Assembly: GCA_026545765.1 (NCBI GenBank)
Contig: JAIFAC010000176.1
Location: 89,449-153,448 of the forward strand
DNA from: Plantago major
Lineage: Eukaryota > Streptophyta > Magnoliopsida > Lamiales > Plantaginaceae
Reading direction: 5' to 3'
DNA: 64,000 bases
Below, in pieces: positions 34,720 through 46,226 of the stretch. Numbering within the stretch: the first letter of the stretch is position 1; the number at the start of each line of letters is the position of its first letter. The notes under the pieces are model-generated. The model worked only from the letters and a program-made list of their open reading frames with translations. It was not told the origin of the DNA and did not search any database. Made by a program: the position numbers and the translations under genes.

Positions 34720-35870
34720 TCCTATTCCAGCTTCTTTCTTTCTCCCCCTAATGTTGGGAAATTTCTTTCATCAAAATGACAGTCGACAATTCTGGTTGTA
34801 AATTGATCTCCAGTCAATGATTCCAAATATCTTATAATACTTGGAGAATCGTATCCAACATATATCCCCAATCTCCTTCGGGGTCCCATTTTTGTGCGTT
34901 GTGGTAAAATCGCACATATACCGCACATCCAAATGTTCTTAGATGGGAGATATTTCGTTCTAATTCTAACCATTTGATATGGAGATGTTTGATTATAACT
35001 TGATAGCCGATGTATAAGTTTATGTTGCATGTAATATTGCATGCCCCATGCCGATGTCGGCAACTTTGATTTTATTAACAATGGTCTTGCAATCAATTGC
35101 GTACGCTTTTATCAAAGATTCGTAGACCATTTTGTGTATGAACATGCGAATCGATGTTCAACATTGATACCAATCGACATGCAATACTCAATAAAGGCTT
35201 GTGACGTAAATTCACCAGCATTATCAAGACGAATGTTCTTGATTGTATAATCAAGGAATTGTACTCGCAATCTTATTATTTGTCCCAATAATTTTGCAAA
35301 TGACATATCATGAAGTCGACAATAAACATACATGCTACCATTTAGTCGATGCATCGATTAGACCATAAAGTACCTAAACGGTCCACATGGTGGATGTATT
35401 CGTCCAAGATATATCCCCTCAATTCTTTCCAAGAATACGGATTTTCAAATTTAACTTTGCTTCGTGATGGCCTTGTAATCAATTTCTCTTGAGAACAAGC
35501 CGTGCATGCTAATTCATGGGTTTGTAATATTTTCCTTGTTTTCAAAGGATGCCATGAATTCTCAATAATTTTACGATCATTATTGTACCGGATGTCCCAA
35601 CCGTCATGCCAAACATTGAATTCAGAGTAACTCCTCGGTTTATTGGCATGAACTTCCGCCTTCGTATCATTGTATAATATAGGCCGAAGGTAATACAAGT
35701 AATTTTTCCAATATGTTTTTCTTACCCGATTGAGAAGTTGTAACATACAAGTACTCTCTTCCCTTCTCATTCATTGTCTCAATGTAATATCCGTTTGATC
35801 GAATATCTTTAACACTCAATAAATTTCTTTGAGACTTAGAGGAATATAATGCCATTTCAATTTTTAACTT
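34720..35870 (-). pseudogene. Integrase of element D
   Basis: Minus strand. Pieces include the zinc region (LQTHELACTACSQEKLI near 35480), the core with RLDNAGEFTSQAF near 35220, and the C-terminal GPRRRLGIYVGYDSPSIIRYLE near 34840. Three open pieces are separated by frame changes. Confidence 0.8.
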
Positions 35871-36399
35871 TGTTCCTTTCGCAACAAAATATCAAGCTTT
35901 CCGTAGCCTTCAATTATCTTTGATTTTACTGAGATTGTATACACATCTGCTTATCTTAATACCAGGTTCGAGAAATATTTTGCATTATTCAATATGGTAT
36001 GAGTGGTAGCACTATCTTCCAGGCATGTCTCTCCTTTAATGCTTGTGATTGTCATTTCAAATATGTGTTTTTCTATATGCAAGAGAAAACATAAGTAAGA
36101 CTATACATAGAAACTTGATTTATTTAAAAATACAATATATTGCTTACAGAAAAGCAATACATTATCTTACATTGATAAGCACACAAAAGTAAAGAAAATA
36201 CATCAAACAAGTATTTTATAAATCAACCACACACCATAATAAAGTAGATGCATCACACCATGGAAATATTAATCGTTCAATGCATGTTCGAGTTCATGTG
36301 TTCTTTCTGCAATCGTAAACTCGCCTCACATCGAACTCATTATCTGCTTCACAATATTTGTCTCCACATTGGCCTTTCCTTCGAGGGATGCTTTGTACC

Positions 36400-37336
36400 G
36401 CCAACCCTTTGTTGTGAGTCAGATACACCTTCGCAAAATGCCCAAATATCTCCACAACGGTAATAAATGTCGCCTCGTTATTACCGGGCTCATATTTATA
36501 AGCATTTCTGGAATTATTTTGACCACGATAGTTGTTTTGATTGTTACCACGGTAACTTTCATTCCACGACCACGTGTTTGGCCAAAATTTCCACGACCTC
36601 GACCACGACCATTTCCGCCACGCCCACGGCCTCCACGCCAGTTACTATGACCACCACGTTTATTTCCACTTTTGCTATGACCATTATTTGGTACATAACT
36701 ATTATATGAAGCCGGATTTATATCATGCGAGGTATTAGAGTTGGTATTATTTATTTCAAAGGGCGAGCCTGTCATGATCCGGCTTTTTAGGAGCAGCTCA
36801 TTGTTCTTTTCAGCTACCAACAAGTGGGTGAGCAATTGTGAGTATTTCGTAAACCCTTGGTTACGATAACTCTGCATCAATATCATGTTTGCTGGGGCCA
36901 TTGTTTGATATGTCTTTTCGAGCATATCATATTCAGACACTTTCTCCCCACACAATAAAAGGCGAGATGTGATATTGTACATTGATGAGTTTTACTCATT
37001 TACACTTTTGAAATCTTGCAATCTCTAGTTTAGCCATTCAAACCTGGCTGCTGGAAGTGTTATAGCTTTCTGATGGTCATACCTTTCCTTCAAATCTGTC
37101 CACAATACAAGTGGATCTTTTACTGTAAGGTATTCCGATTTCAGACCATCATGGATATGATGCCTCAAAAATATCATGGCTTTTGCCTTATCCTGCTCGG
37201 TTATTGCATTATTCTCCTTGATAGCATCACCGAGTCCCATGCTATTTAAGTGGAGCTCGGCATCAAGCAGCCAGCTTAAATAGTTTTCTCCAGATATATC
37301 CAATGCATCAAAATGCAATTTCGTGATGTTCGACAT
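36400..37336 (-). pseudogene. Gag of element D
   Basis: Minus strand, start ATG at 37336: MSNITKLHFDALDISGENYL, a typical start for copia gag. The first 103 codons are open, then a frame change leads to 36982-36419, with an Asn-rich stretch, an Arg-Gly-rich stretch (GRGRGGNGRGRGRGNF), and a damaged zinc knuckle near 36430 in which parts of YRCG and GHFAKV can be read in two frames. Confidence 0.8.
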
Positions 37337-37339
37337 GTT

Positions 37340-38092
37340 GAAAATCTATAAATGCAAACATGTTAGAAAATATAAAAACATAAGATGAAATAAAATCGAA
37401 CTTCGCCCATTGGCTCAAATGTATAATGACCATTAGATTGTGCAGTGTTCGATACCTGTCAGGAACCATTTTATTATGTCATAAATTTAACACATATTTT
37501 ATTAAGTCATGAAATTACCATTATGTCCTTCGTCACTGTTCCAACGGTAATAGAACGGTCACTCTTCCAAAATTTACTCTATAAATACTCCAACATTTCT
37601 TCAGAAAACTTACACCATTCTCATCTTAATCCTTCTCACAATATGTCTAATCCTAGTCACAATATGTTGTATATCATCCTATATACGTAGTGTTGTGTTT
37701 CTATATGATCATGTTGTATGTTTGTGCCCTCATCAATCATATTAATGCTCAAGTGTAATAGTATTTTAGTTATGATATGAATAAAATTTTCAATTTAACT
37801 GTTGTGTCAATTATATCAAAAATTTTAGTTTTCATGTGTATCTTTAAATCAAAAACTTCATGAGAGTTTGTGTAATAACGTGTAATTACAAAGTAATCGG
37901 TGTAAATAGAATATACGCAAAACATTTTCTTCAGTAAGTTAACTGGTTATTAACTATTAAATTTAGCAGCATGACAGGTAATAAAATAGCTTAAATATTT
38001 TATTTAGTATACACTGACTGAAAAATAAATGTACCTTCTCTTAGAGTTTTCTTCATGTTAGAATTGATTTAGAGCAGCTCGTGCTGATAACG
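37340..38092 (-). other. Leader and primer-binding site of element D
   Basis: No gene is seen. On the minus strand CGTTATCAGCACGAG follows the LTR end, resembling the initiator tRNA-Met site TGGTATCAGAGC in its TATCAG core. Confidence 0.6.
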
Positions 38093-38348
38093 TATTAGAA
38101 ATATAAAAGGAAGAACGTTATGAACTGAGTGAAAATGTTTCTGAGATATATCGTTCATTCATTAGAATCATGCCTATTTATAGGCAGATACATCCGACAG
38201 GCGTCCATATTTTTCCATCCTTCTGTAAAAAAATTCAACTCATATACTATGCACGTACTATTTGTGTACTATGCATTCATATTCCGTACTATACATCCTA
38301 TTCATGATAGTGATATTTACCTTTTACTTTTACATAATTTACATAACA
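38093..38348 (-). repeat. LTR of element D (5' LTR in element orientation)
   Basis: 256-base partner of 32262-32517. The minus-strand promoter TATA lies in the inverted repeat TGCCTATAAATAGGCA at 38171-38186. Confidence 0.88.
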
Positions 38349-38353
38349 ATTAT

Positions 38354-38520
38354 ATGTTATTGAATCTCCAAATGTTCTTATCTATTTAAGTAATGTTCTT
38401 ACATATTTATATGATGTTCTTATCTACCTAGTACTACTATTATCTATACAATGTTCTTATCTAGGTAAGTAATGTTCTTAACTATTTAATTAGTAATGTT
38501 ATTTAACCAGCGTAAATGAA
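38354..38520. repeat. 22-base TAATGTT tandem array, right part
   Basis: About seven units of the form TAATGTTCTTATCTATTTAAG follow each other with small changes. This is the clearest part of the host array, seen in weaker form at 1-508 and 31290-31400. Confidence 0.7.
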
Positions 38521-38799
38521 TCGACCCGGCCCAATGATTCACGAAAATAAATCGACCCGATCTAAAAACCCAAGAAAATGTAAATAAGTGTGGTAAATTG
38601 CAAACAAGTCCATCTTTATAGTATCATTTTTTTTTTTTTCATTTTATAGTTATGGTTATTAGTTCACTGTTACAAGTTATGGTTGTAACCTGAAAATTTT
38701 AAACGGTAATACTTAAGGTTATTACGCAATCATTGTCAGGCCTTTTATAGATATATCAAAATTCTTAGAATTTATGGTAGATTTTCAAGAACAAACATA

Positions 38800-39051
38800 C
38801 TCCCTCGTCCCAGTTTAATCTTTTCATTCGACTTTTTCTAATCAACGCTTACATACTTCCTCTCCAAATTACTCATAAATAATATTGGTAAAAAAATTAA
38901 AAATTTATATTATTAAATATTTACATTGTATTTTTTCATTATATATTTTTTAAAAATCATCAGAGATATTATATGTAATTAAATTAAACTCAAAGTTAAA
39001 TAGTGTTGGACAGAAAAGTCAAATAGGAAGATGAAATTGGGACAAAGAAAG
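38800..39051. mobile_element. Stowaway-like MITE
   Basis: 252 bases flanked by TA (38798-38799 and 39052-39053). The left end CTCCCTCGTCCCAGTTT matches the Stowaway start; the right end read backwards is CTTTCTTTGTCCCAATTT. The interior is AT-rich and non-coding. Confidence 0.75.
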
Positions 39052-39188
39052 TATATATTATTTCAGCACATAATTAGTACCTTTAGTCCTTAAAAGTTTA
39101 TAGAAAGGATATTTATAAAAGATGAACTTTACATACTGATAACTTAGTATAACCTGTATATATGTTAGGTTTTCAGCTTTGTAACTTT

Positions 39189-40091
39189 TGTTGAGGGTTT
39201 AACTCCCCAATCACTTAGATTTATTTGACTCTTCCAAATGGTACCAAGGTAAGAGGCTCATTGCTAGGTGAGGACCGAAGCGTAAGAACCAGCTGCCAAC
39301 TACTCCGGTAAGGACCTGCACACTTGAGTGGGATTAGTGCCCGCTTGCTAAGGTCAAACCGGATGAGACTTTACTCGAGTGACCGAGGATCACCAGATAA
39401 TGCTCGTGATGTGACTAGCAAGAAGACTTGTTCAAGTGACTTACTGAGGTCCTCGCTTGTTGGGATATGTGCCTTATTTATAGGCTATCATTGAAATGGA
39501 AGGCCTTGCTAGGATCATGCCATGTGTACGGATTGAGCCACCAATGCTAAGATAAGGCCCATAGCCCAATAATGAAGCTTTTAGCCCATGCCATCTGGGC
39601 TTTAGGTAGTTGGTCATTATTGGGAGAGTTTTGAGGATGATGTAGTCCGCGAAATCCTGTGTTCGAGAGGTTCGTCCGGATGCCCGATCCGACAAGACTG
39701 CTGTCACCGAGGAAGTTCTCCTGCATTCAACTCTTCCGATTCGAGCTCCTAGGTTTCGACATCTCACCTTTGGTGCCCACTTGCTTGGTAGCTTTATGAG
39801 ATGGTCATGCCGATCCGAGTCGACATCCGTGATCGAATCCTTGGCCGGAGAAGGTATCGACTGCACTATGCCGCTTTCCAGGAGGCTCGCATCAGGTGGG
39901 TCGGACCTATGGTTCCGGTCGGCCTCGCAGTCCAAACTTTGTCCCTTTCTTTTAGGTGGGTCGCACTATGGATGGTCCGCCGGATCGACCATCGCTCGGA
40001 CTAAAGTGCCTCGGATCCTTTCGATGACTTAGACGCCTTAGGATTCGCTCCTAGGTCCTTTATGACGGATTGACATATTTCCAGATCAACA
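39189..40091 (-). repeat. LTR of element B (3' LTR in element orientation)
   Basis: 903 bases matching 52025-52920, starting TGTTGAGGG and ending ATCAACA. Visible differences from the partner are mainly one- to four-base indels. Confidence 0.92.
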
Positions 40092-40111
40092 TATGTCCCC
40101 TAGTTTCCAAG
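40092..40111 (-). other. Polypurine tract of element B
   Basis: Minus-strand AAACTAGGGGACATA abuts the LTR. It matches element A at 1357-1376 apart from one G. Confidence 0.8.
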
Positions 40112-40241
40112 ATCTTAGTAGAAGATAGTTGTGGAACTATTGTTTGGAAGTCGCTTTTGAGGAAAGAACTGCTCTTCACCCAATCCGCTTCGATCTCGCT
40201 GAAAAAGATGTACCAGATTGTAGGCCATCGACTTAGTCTCT

Positions 40242-40315
40242 CCTTTTTCTTTTTCTAAAACATCGCTGCCATCCGAGGAGTAGTCCAAGGGCAACGGTGA
40301 AGAAAAAGAAAAAGG
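40242..40315. other. Long hairpin near the 3' end of element B
   Basis: 40242-40256 pairs perfectly with 40301-40315 (15 base pairs). Inside, 40261-40270 pairs with the stretch just before 40299 at nine of ten positions. The sequence differs from the element A hairpin at 1540-1594, but place and shape agree, and both keep TCCGAG and TAGT near the tip. Confidence 0.75.
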
Positions 40316-40692
40316 GTATTTGTAATGGAGACTAAGTTTAGGCTCAACATCGAAGGTACTTTGATGAGCTACTTGGCGGACCGTAGTGGGTATCCCGTCC
40401 AATCAACCTCGTGGGTCGCGGAGGGTCCGGGTAGTCGCCGAGTATACGAGGTTCCTTGTGTGGACAAAGTATATGGATCGTAAGCCGCCAGCGTCCGAGA
40501 AGATGATACTCGGAGCTCTCGTGTTGTCGACGCCTGAGAGGGAGAGTTGTTGTATTCATCTATCCAAGAGGTAAATTTGTTGTACTCCATTCGTCATTTC
40601 ACTGGGTATAATTGCATTATACCGCTGGATGGTTTTTGATCGATTTGGAGATTAAATCCAAAAATTATGCGACGGTTGAGTTCCTAATATGG

Positions 40693-40710
40693 CCCTCTAT
40701 AAATAGAGGG
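40693..40710 (+). promoter_or_regulatory. TATA box of the opposite-strand gene in element B
   Basis: TATAAATA lies in the centre of an 18-base perfect inverted repeat, CCCTCTATAAATAGAGGG. A GACGGTTG motif upstream (about 40671) is shared with the element A promoter (about 1920). The predicted leader runs to the intron donor at 40853. Confidence 0.65.
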
Positions 40711-40852
40711 TTTGCTTCACTTCTCATCGCTTAGAGAGATAATTTTGCATTCCGAGTACATCCAAGCAACTACCAAGAATCAAGCGAGCAAGGAGTGGTT
40801 CAAGCGCGTGACCCTGCAAGAGTCCAACTTCTTTCTAATCATCCGAGTCCAA

Positions 40853-41110
40853 GTAAGTTTACTTGTCTCGCCTTATGATTAAATTATCTCGTTGTCTTTC
40901 ATCTTCAAGTTACTCGGATGTATGCTTATAATGTGTAGTATAGTTGATAACCAATACGATTGATGTCGATTAACGAATAAGCGTAGTATCGACTCAACTA
41001 ATCGCGCCGAGTAAAGCCGCTTAGTTTTGGTTTTGAATCGCCACTTTAATATACATAAACTATCTCTGACCGCCATCTTAGAGCTTACGATTGCTTTCTC
41101 CTTTCCCTAG
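40853..41110 (+). other. 5'UTR intron of the opposite-strand gene (element B)
   Basis: Donor CCAA/GTAAGTTT at 40853 and acceptor CCCTAG ending at 41110, one base before the ATG at 41112. Same position relative to the start codon as in element A, though shorter (258 against 509 bases). Confidence 0.68.
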
Positions 41111-41111
41111 G

Positions 41112-43906
41112 ATGTCCGAGAGTGATAGCCAAAATCGATCCGAGGTCGAGGGATACGACCCAGGCGACATCCTTAACCGATAGCTCCGAGGAGATTGAGA
41201 TCATGGATGATGCCGAAGTGCTGGAGGTGGAGCAAGCGCCCTATCCGAGTCGAGAAGAGCCCGAGGTAAGTTCCTTACTTCGGTTAGTTGTTCCAGATTC
41301 TGGTCCTCTGAGGCGTCTGATTACTCATGAAAGTGTCGATGCAAGTTATCAGAAGGCTCAAGAGACAGACAAGCTCACAGTTATAGGAACTCATCGCCTG
41401 GTCGAGCCGCCAGAATCCAACTTCCTAGAGATCCGTGACTTTTAATTCGCACCTAGGTTATAACTTTAGGAGTAATCCTAATCGAGTCGTTTGCTCCGAT
41501 GCAGCGCAACCATCGAGGAAGTGCATGATACTTCTAAGCACCTCCCAATTTGAGCATCTTCAAGAGGGTGAGGAGGATCGTGTGCAAGTTGTCATGCCTA
41601 TTAGGACTGTAGAGTTAGCGCCCTCATCCGAGGAAGATGAGGAAGAAGAAAAGGGCGAAGATTCGTTCGAGGAGGAAAAGGTTCGAGCCATCCGCTAATG
41701 TGCTCCGTGGAAACTTCGTCAAGGTACGAGTCGGCAGTGGCCGAGGAAGAGCGTCCGGAGAGGCTAAAGAAGGGCGAGGACTTCCAAGTGAAGTTCCATG
41801 TCTAGAGACCAGTCACCACCCGATCCGGAGGGTGAGATGAATGAAGATGGTACGCCTACTTGTGCCTCAACCATCCGAGCCGATGAAGTAGACGAGCTCC
41901 GAGAAGATATGAGATTCCTTGTGTGGAGATTCACATCCCACGAATCTCATGCTTTTATAATCCGCCTCAAGCTATATGTCGCCTATGAGATAAGTCTCCA
42001 TCGGGTGGCGGCTACCAAGATCGTCCGAGTTTCGAGATTTGAATGCATGGGTTCGAGTCCGCACTGCATCATCCCCAACTCCTCGGAAATTTGATGTGCT
42101 TTGAGTGTTATGTAAATATAAAGGCATCCCGCCACCTTCGACAATTTCCGTAAATTGTTTAACATTAGTGTAAGTAGTAGGAACACTGGTTTTATACATT
42201 CGTATGTCGCCAGCATACACATTTTTGTCGATCCTTGTCCTCATGGGAATCCAATGGTTCAAGAGGTAAATTTTGTCCGTCCGCTCAAGCCCGCAATCCA
42301 AGCGGAGAGGCCCACGTGGCATTTTGAGAAGAAGTTCTTCCGGCACTCGCCAGATTGAAGCCACCTCGAACATCCCTTGTGGATGCAAGTTGCCCATTGT
42401 AGTCGAGCCGAGAAGTACTTCTTCCGAGGTCCGATATGTCACCGCTTTTCTTGGTCCGAGCTAAGTTTTTTGTGACAACATGGAGGATTTGAGTAAGTGG
42501 TTTCTCTACCTCGATTGGTCGTCTGAAGTCGGTTGTCTGCTTGTCGACTATATGACTACTATTTGTAGATTCTTGTGTAACTTATCGTGATTCGATGTGC
42601 GCTTTCGGTTCGAGTATACGATGTCGACTATGCGGGAGTTGAGCGTCGCAAGAAGCCGCGAACTAAGGAGTCAGAGGGTTCTCGCCCAGATTATCAAGAC
42701 GCCCACCGCATTCCGGCGAACGAGCCAAGGAATGCCGTGTGTTCCGAGTGGAGGAGTCTCGAGGGTCGCTGCAGTGAAGAGGCCTGCACTATCCCTACCC
42801 TGCATAAGGGTAAGGTGGTGAACTAAGGGCTCGAAGAATCCTCCGAGATCCGTGTCGCGAGATCCTCCCGCAAGCGGATCGAGCTCTGCAGCTCCAAAAA
42901 AGCGCTCCTCCGGAGGTTCGAATCCTCCCGCCAAGAAGGGCAAAGGAAAGGTGGGCGAGGCTCCTGAGCTGGAGTCGGATGCTGAAGTTGCTCGGTTGGT
43001 TGCTTGAGCTAGAGCGGATTGCGGAGTTAATCGCCGCCAGCAAAGTGAGTTTAAGCTTTCCGCTGGTTTCACATCTTTCGTGATTCGAGGTATCTAACGC
43101 CCGATGTTCCGCTTTTGTTTTGCCTTCTTCATCTTTGAAGCATGCTCCTCGTGGTCGCCGAGGGCTACCGAAGAAGATCTAGCCGAGGCTGCCCGGCGAT
43201 TGAAGGCCCCGTTGCCTGAGACTTCGAGCGCTCAAGAAGGCTATAGTCACAAACAAGAGGCCGAGTCGGAGACGCCAAGATGAAAAGTGCCATTCGATCT
43301 TTGGCCGATTTGAAAGTGCACCAGATAGTTTCGACGATTTTGTGGTCGCTCTGGACTTTCAAGGATAAGATGTCGAAGAGCTTGGTCCCACAAGGGTCCC
43401 AAGATTTCCTTGATTCGACTCCTACAAGTTTTTGCTCGAGTCAAAGCATGATGAGGCCCGTCAAGACGGGTTTGATGCGGTGTGGAGCAAAGGCTTGAGG
43501 AAGGTTCGATACGGATGATCAGAACTTGGAGGCCGAGGGGTATCCGCCTTTAAAATGGAGATGGCTCGGACTTCGCTCCGAGGGTGTTTTCGACGAAGAT
43601 CCGCTCAAATGTGAATTTGTGGAGCTGGTTTACACGAGCCTGAGGGCAAGAAGTACAACCACTAGGTCCGTGATCTCCCATCTTTTCCCTCGGTGCTCAT
43701 GTCTAGTGTTTTCGCTCCTTCGAGGACCACTGAGCACAACCGAGACTGGCCGACTTTGCCGGCCTGTCAAGGCTTTGATCGCGACCTCGACGATGGAGGA
43801 GTGTCCGCCTTCTGAAGGAGGTCGAGGCTCGAGAGCACGGAGGATAGCCCAAGAAGGTCAAGCGCCTCCGAGAAGGATACGGGCGGCCCTCTCGGCCTCA
43901 ACCTAG
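41112..43906 (+). pseudogene. Opposite-strand gene of element B
   Basis: Counterpart of 2690-5534. The start MSESDSQNRSEVEGYD matches MFGSDSQNHHEAQGYD of element A. The frame meets a stop after about 23 codons and continues in other frames: an acidic region with a Glu-rich tract (41625-41690, SSEEDEEEEKGEDSFEEEK), a stretch near 41760-41990 in the position of the conserved domain, a basic region (42590-42830), and a candidate intron 43045-43140 matching 4636-4708 of A. The C-terminal helical part ends near 43906. Many frame changes make it non-functional as read. Confidence 0.6.
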
Positions 43907-44560
43907 TTCGTCCGAGCGGCGTTGAAGGAAGACGGGTATGCCCCGGTTTTTGTAATAGGTGCCTCCCGGCCAAAAAGGTTGTCGATTTTGCCCATCATCT
44001 TTGTTGTACAAACATACTTATCTTTGATGAATGGTATCGTTTAGTCCCTTGATGGCTCTAACTATTTTGTTGTTGATATACTATAGTTGCCGCTTCCATC
44101 CTCGCACGCTTAATTTCAGATTTAGTAGTAACTCATCAACTCGTAGACTCGATAGTGGGTTCGACCTTTGAGATCCATACCGCCAGACATTAGTTCGCTC
44201 GATTCAAATTCTCCTTTCGGGTATTGGGGACGATCAATCGTTCCATACAATCGGAAGCTATAATAGAAATAAACCGATCACGAACGTCCGAGCCACGCCT
44301 TAAAGTGGTCAGCCGAAAAAGAATCTCCTCAGATCGTGATAAGTTAAGACGATTCGGACGTTGACTTGGTGTGTCTTTCCGAGTCATGCAGACTTGTGAG
44401 ATAGTGAAAAGACGATCAAGATCAATGTGGTGTCTCTATCAATCACAGTTCGGATGTTGTTATGTTAGCCCAGCTTGGTACGTCCGGAAGTGAGTAGCAT
44501 AGTCGGTATGCTCAACCGTGTGGATGGATTGTTGGGTTGGGCCAATGGAAGCCGAAGAGC
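43907..44560. other. Internal non-coding region of element B
   Basis: Between the opposite-strand gene and the second plus-strand promoter. No motif-bearing ORF is seen. It corresponds to 5535-6750 of element A. Confidence 0.35.
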
Positions 44561-44562
44561 TA

Positions 44563-44643
44563 GGCCCATGTGCGGCCCAAGCCCATCTCCTGTGAATATG
44601 GGGCACGTGTCCGCTTTTAATTGATCTTCTCTTTCTATATATA
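44563..44643 (+). promoter_or_regulatory. Second plus-strand promoter in element B
   Basis: GGCCCA motifs (44563, 44574), a G-box CACGTGTC (44604-44611) and TATATATA (44636-44643). The ACGTG core to TATA distance is 31 bases, as in element A. Confidence 0.55.
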
Positions 44644-46226
44644 CCCCTACTTTGTACGACTTTTGATTAAGACATCTCGCCCCTTTTATAGTAATCAAAG
44701 GTCCGGAGCTCGAGTCCGAGTGGCTGGTGAGTATGTTTATGCCATCACTCTCGCTCGTGATCTCGCCCCAAGGTTTCTACGATGATTCTAAGTCTACCCG
44801 GCTGGTTCTTCTGAGACTCGTGGAAATTAGTTTGCTCGAAAGCCACCGGATCTTCGAGGATATGGTCCGTCCGAGGAGGCCCAAAGTTTTTGCCAATCAA
44901 TTCCTCGATCGTCAGCATCTTCTTTCTCCGGGGTTGTGGTCTATATTCGTGACTTTAAGCCCCGGAGAGGTAGATTAGCGGGATGGTTCGGGGATCTTCA
45001 AATAGTTGGTTTTGAATCTCAATGCATCCGAGGCAATCCGCTCTGGTTATGTGCCCGGGGAGCGACAAGTCGGCAGACTTAGTTTGATAGAATCCTTCCA
45101 AGATTTCGCGGTTGGCCGTAAGAAACCGCCGAAATGTTGGAAGGCTTTCTACCAACTCTGTTGTGTCTAGTTGCTCGCTTCTGATGGAGGGAGACGATCA
45201 CTTTGAGTAGTCTATTAGCTCGCCCTCGAGGATGTGTATCCGAAGGTTTGGTTTTGTTGGTATTCGATTTCCATGATTGAAGGCTCGAGGGAGCTATTTG
45301 CAATTTTGGAATGGAGTCCCCAACAATGCTGAGATTGTTTGGAGTCGGATCATTGAGGACCTTCAGAAGTAACCTTTTTGGTGACTCGTTTGTCTTGCAC
45401 CTAAGGTCTTTCGTCCGAGCAGCTTGGTTTTGTCGGTCGCTGCGTAATTGAAGGCTCGAGGGAGTGACTTACACCGAACGGAGTCCCGACAATGCTTGGC
45501 CTTGTTGGGACTCGACCAACGGGCCTCCTAATGATTTGTGTTGATCCGACAATCCGGGTTGGTCGCTTTCCAAATACTACCGAGTCCTGGGTGTGTTCAT
45601 AGTATTTGGTATGATGCGATCCGGATGGTCGGTGTTTTGAGCTTTCGTCATTCGGCGATGAAGTATCCTTTCCGAATCAATGAACGGCCTAGGTTACATA
45701 GTCCGGCTTCGTTAAACTTTGGATCGTCCAAGGGCTTTGAAACCTCTCGCCAAGAAGCAATCAAAGTTCGATGGTATAGTTCCTTCTTCCTTCTGGGCGC
45801 CTTATGTGATGCAATGTTGTGTTCGGATGGGGTTTGGTTTGGTAGCTCAGGTTAATTGGGAAGCTTCGCTGTAATAGTAGAAAAGAGATGAGTAGGGCTT
45901 GTTTTAAGCTCGATTTGGGCTCTTCTGACCTCGACTTTGTAACTCAGCATCGCTGTAATAAAAGCTTGCCTTTGTCAAGGTCGACACCGCTTGATTGTGC
46001 TAATCCGATCCGGATCAACGTATGATCTAAAGTTCGATCAAGTAGTTAAATATCTTCACGCCCGCTCAATCATGAGATTCGGAGGACATGATTGTCAACA
46101 ATGTTTATGAAATCACATTGTATTGATTTGGAAATCGGATTACAACTTGAGGGCTTGAGGCCTTTTTCAAAAAACAAACACAAAAACAGTCGACAAGATA
46201 GAGGAAGGTGACAATGCCATACTTCT
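44644..46226 (+). other. Region downstream of the second promoter, antisense to the end of pol
   Basis: No convincing ORF. Two related short stretches mentioning GGCTCGAGGGAG recur near 45285 and 45450, so the region may contain a degenerate internal duplication. Otherwise nothing is recognised. Confidence 0.3.

Larger units (their letters stand above)
32262..38348 (-). mobile_element. Element D: short-LTR Ty1/copia retrotransposon
   Basis: Near-identical LTRs of about 255 bases (32262-32517 and 38093-38348) flank a minus-strand copia coding region with gag, integrase, reverse transcriptase and RNase H. In element orientation the LTR starts TGTTATG and ends TCTA(ATA). The candidate target duplication is ATTAT (32260-32264 and 38349-38353), which implies the LTR ends at TCTA rather than the usual CA; the alternative boundary gives a poor 3/5 match. 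Coding frames are broken. Confidence 0.88.

Noticed and set aside
38354..38520. Regular short repeats considered as a CRISPR array
   Set aside because: Units are diverged, AT-rich and directly adjacent without unique spacers, and the DNA is a plant nuclear genome.
42045..42075. GGTTCGAGTCC resembling a tRNA B box
   Set aside because: No A box at the right distance and no acceptor stem pairing. It lies in the broken opposite-strand gene of element B.
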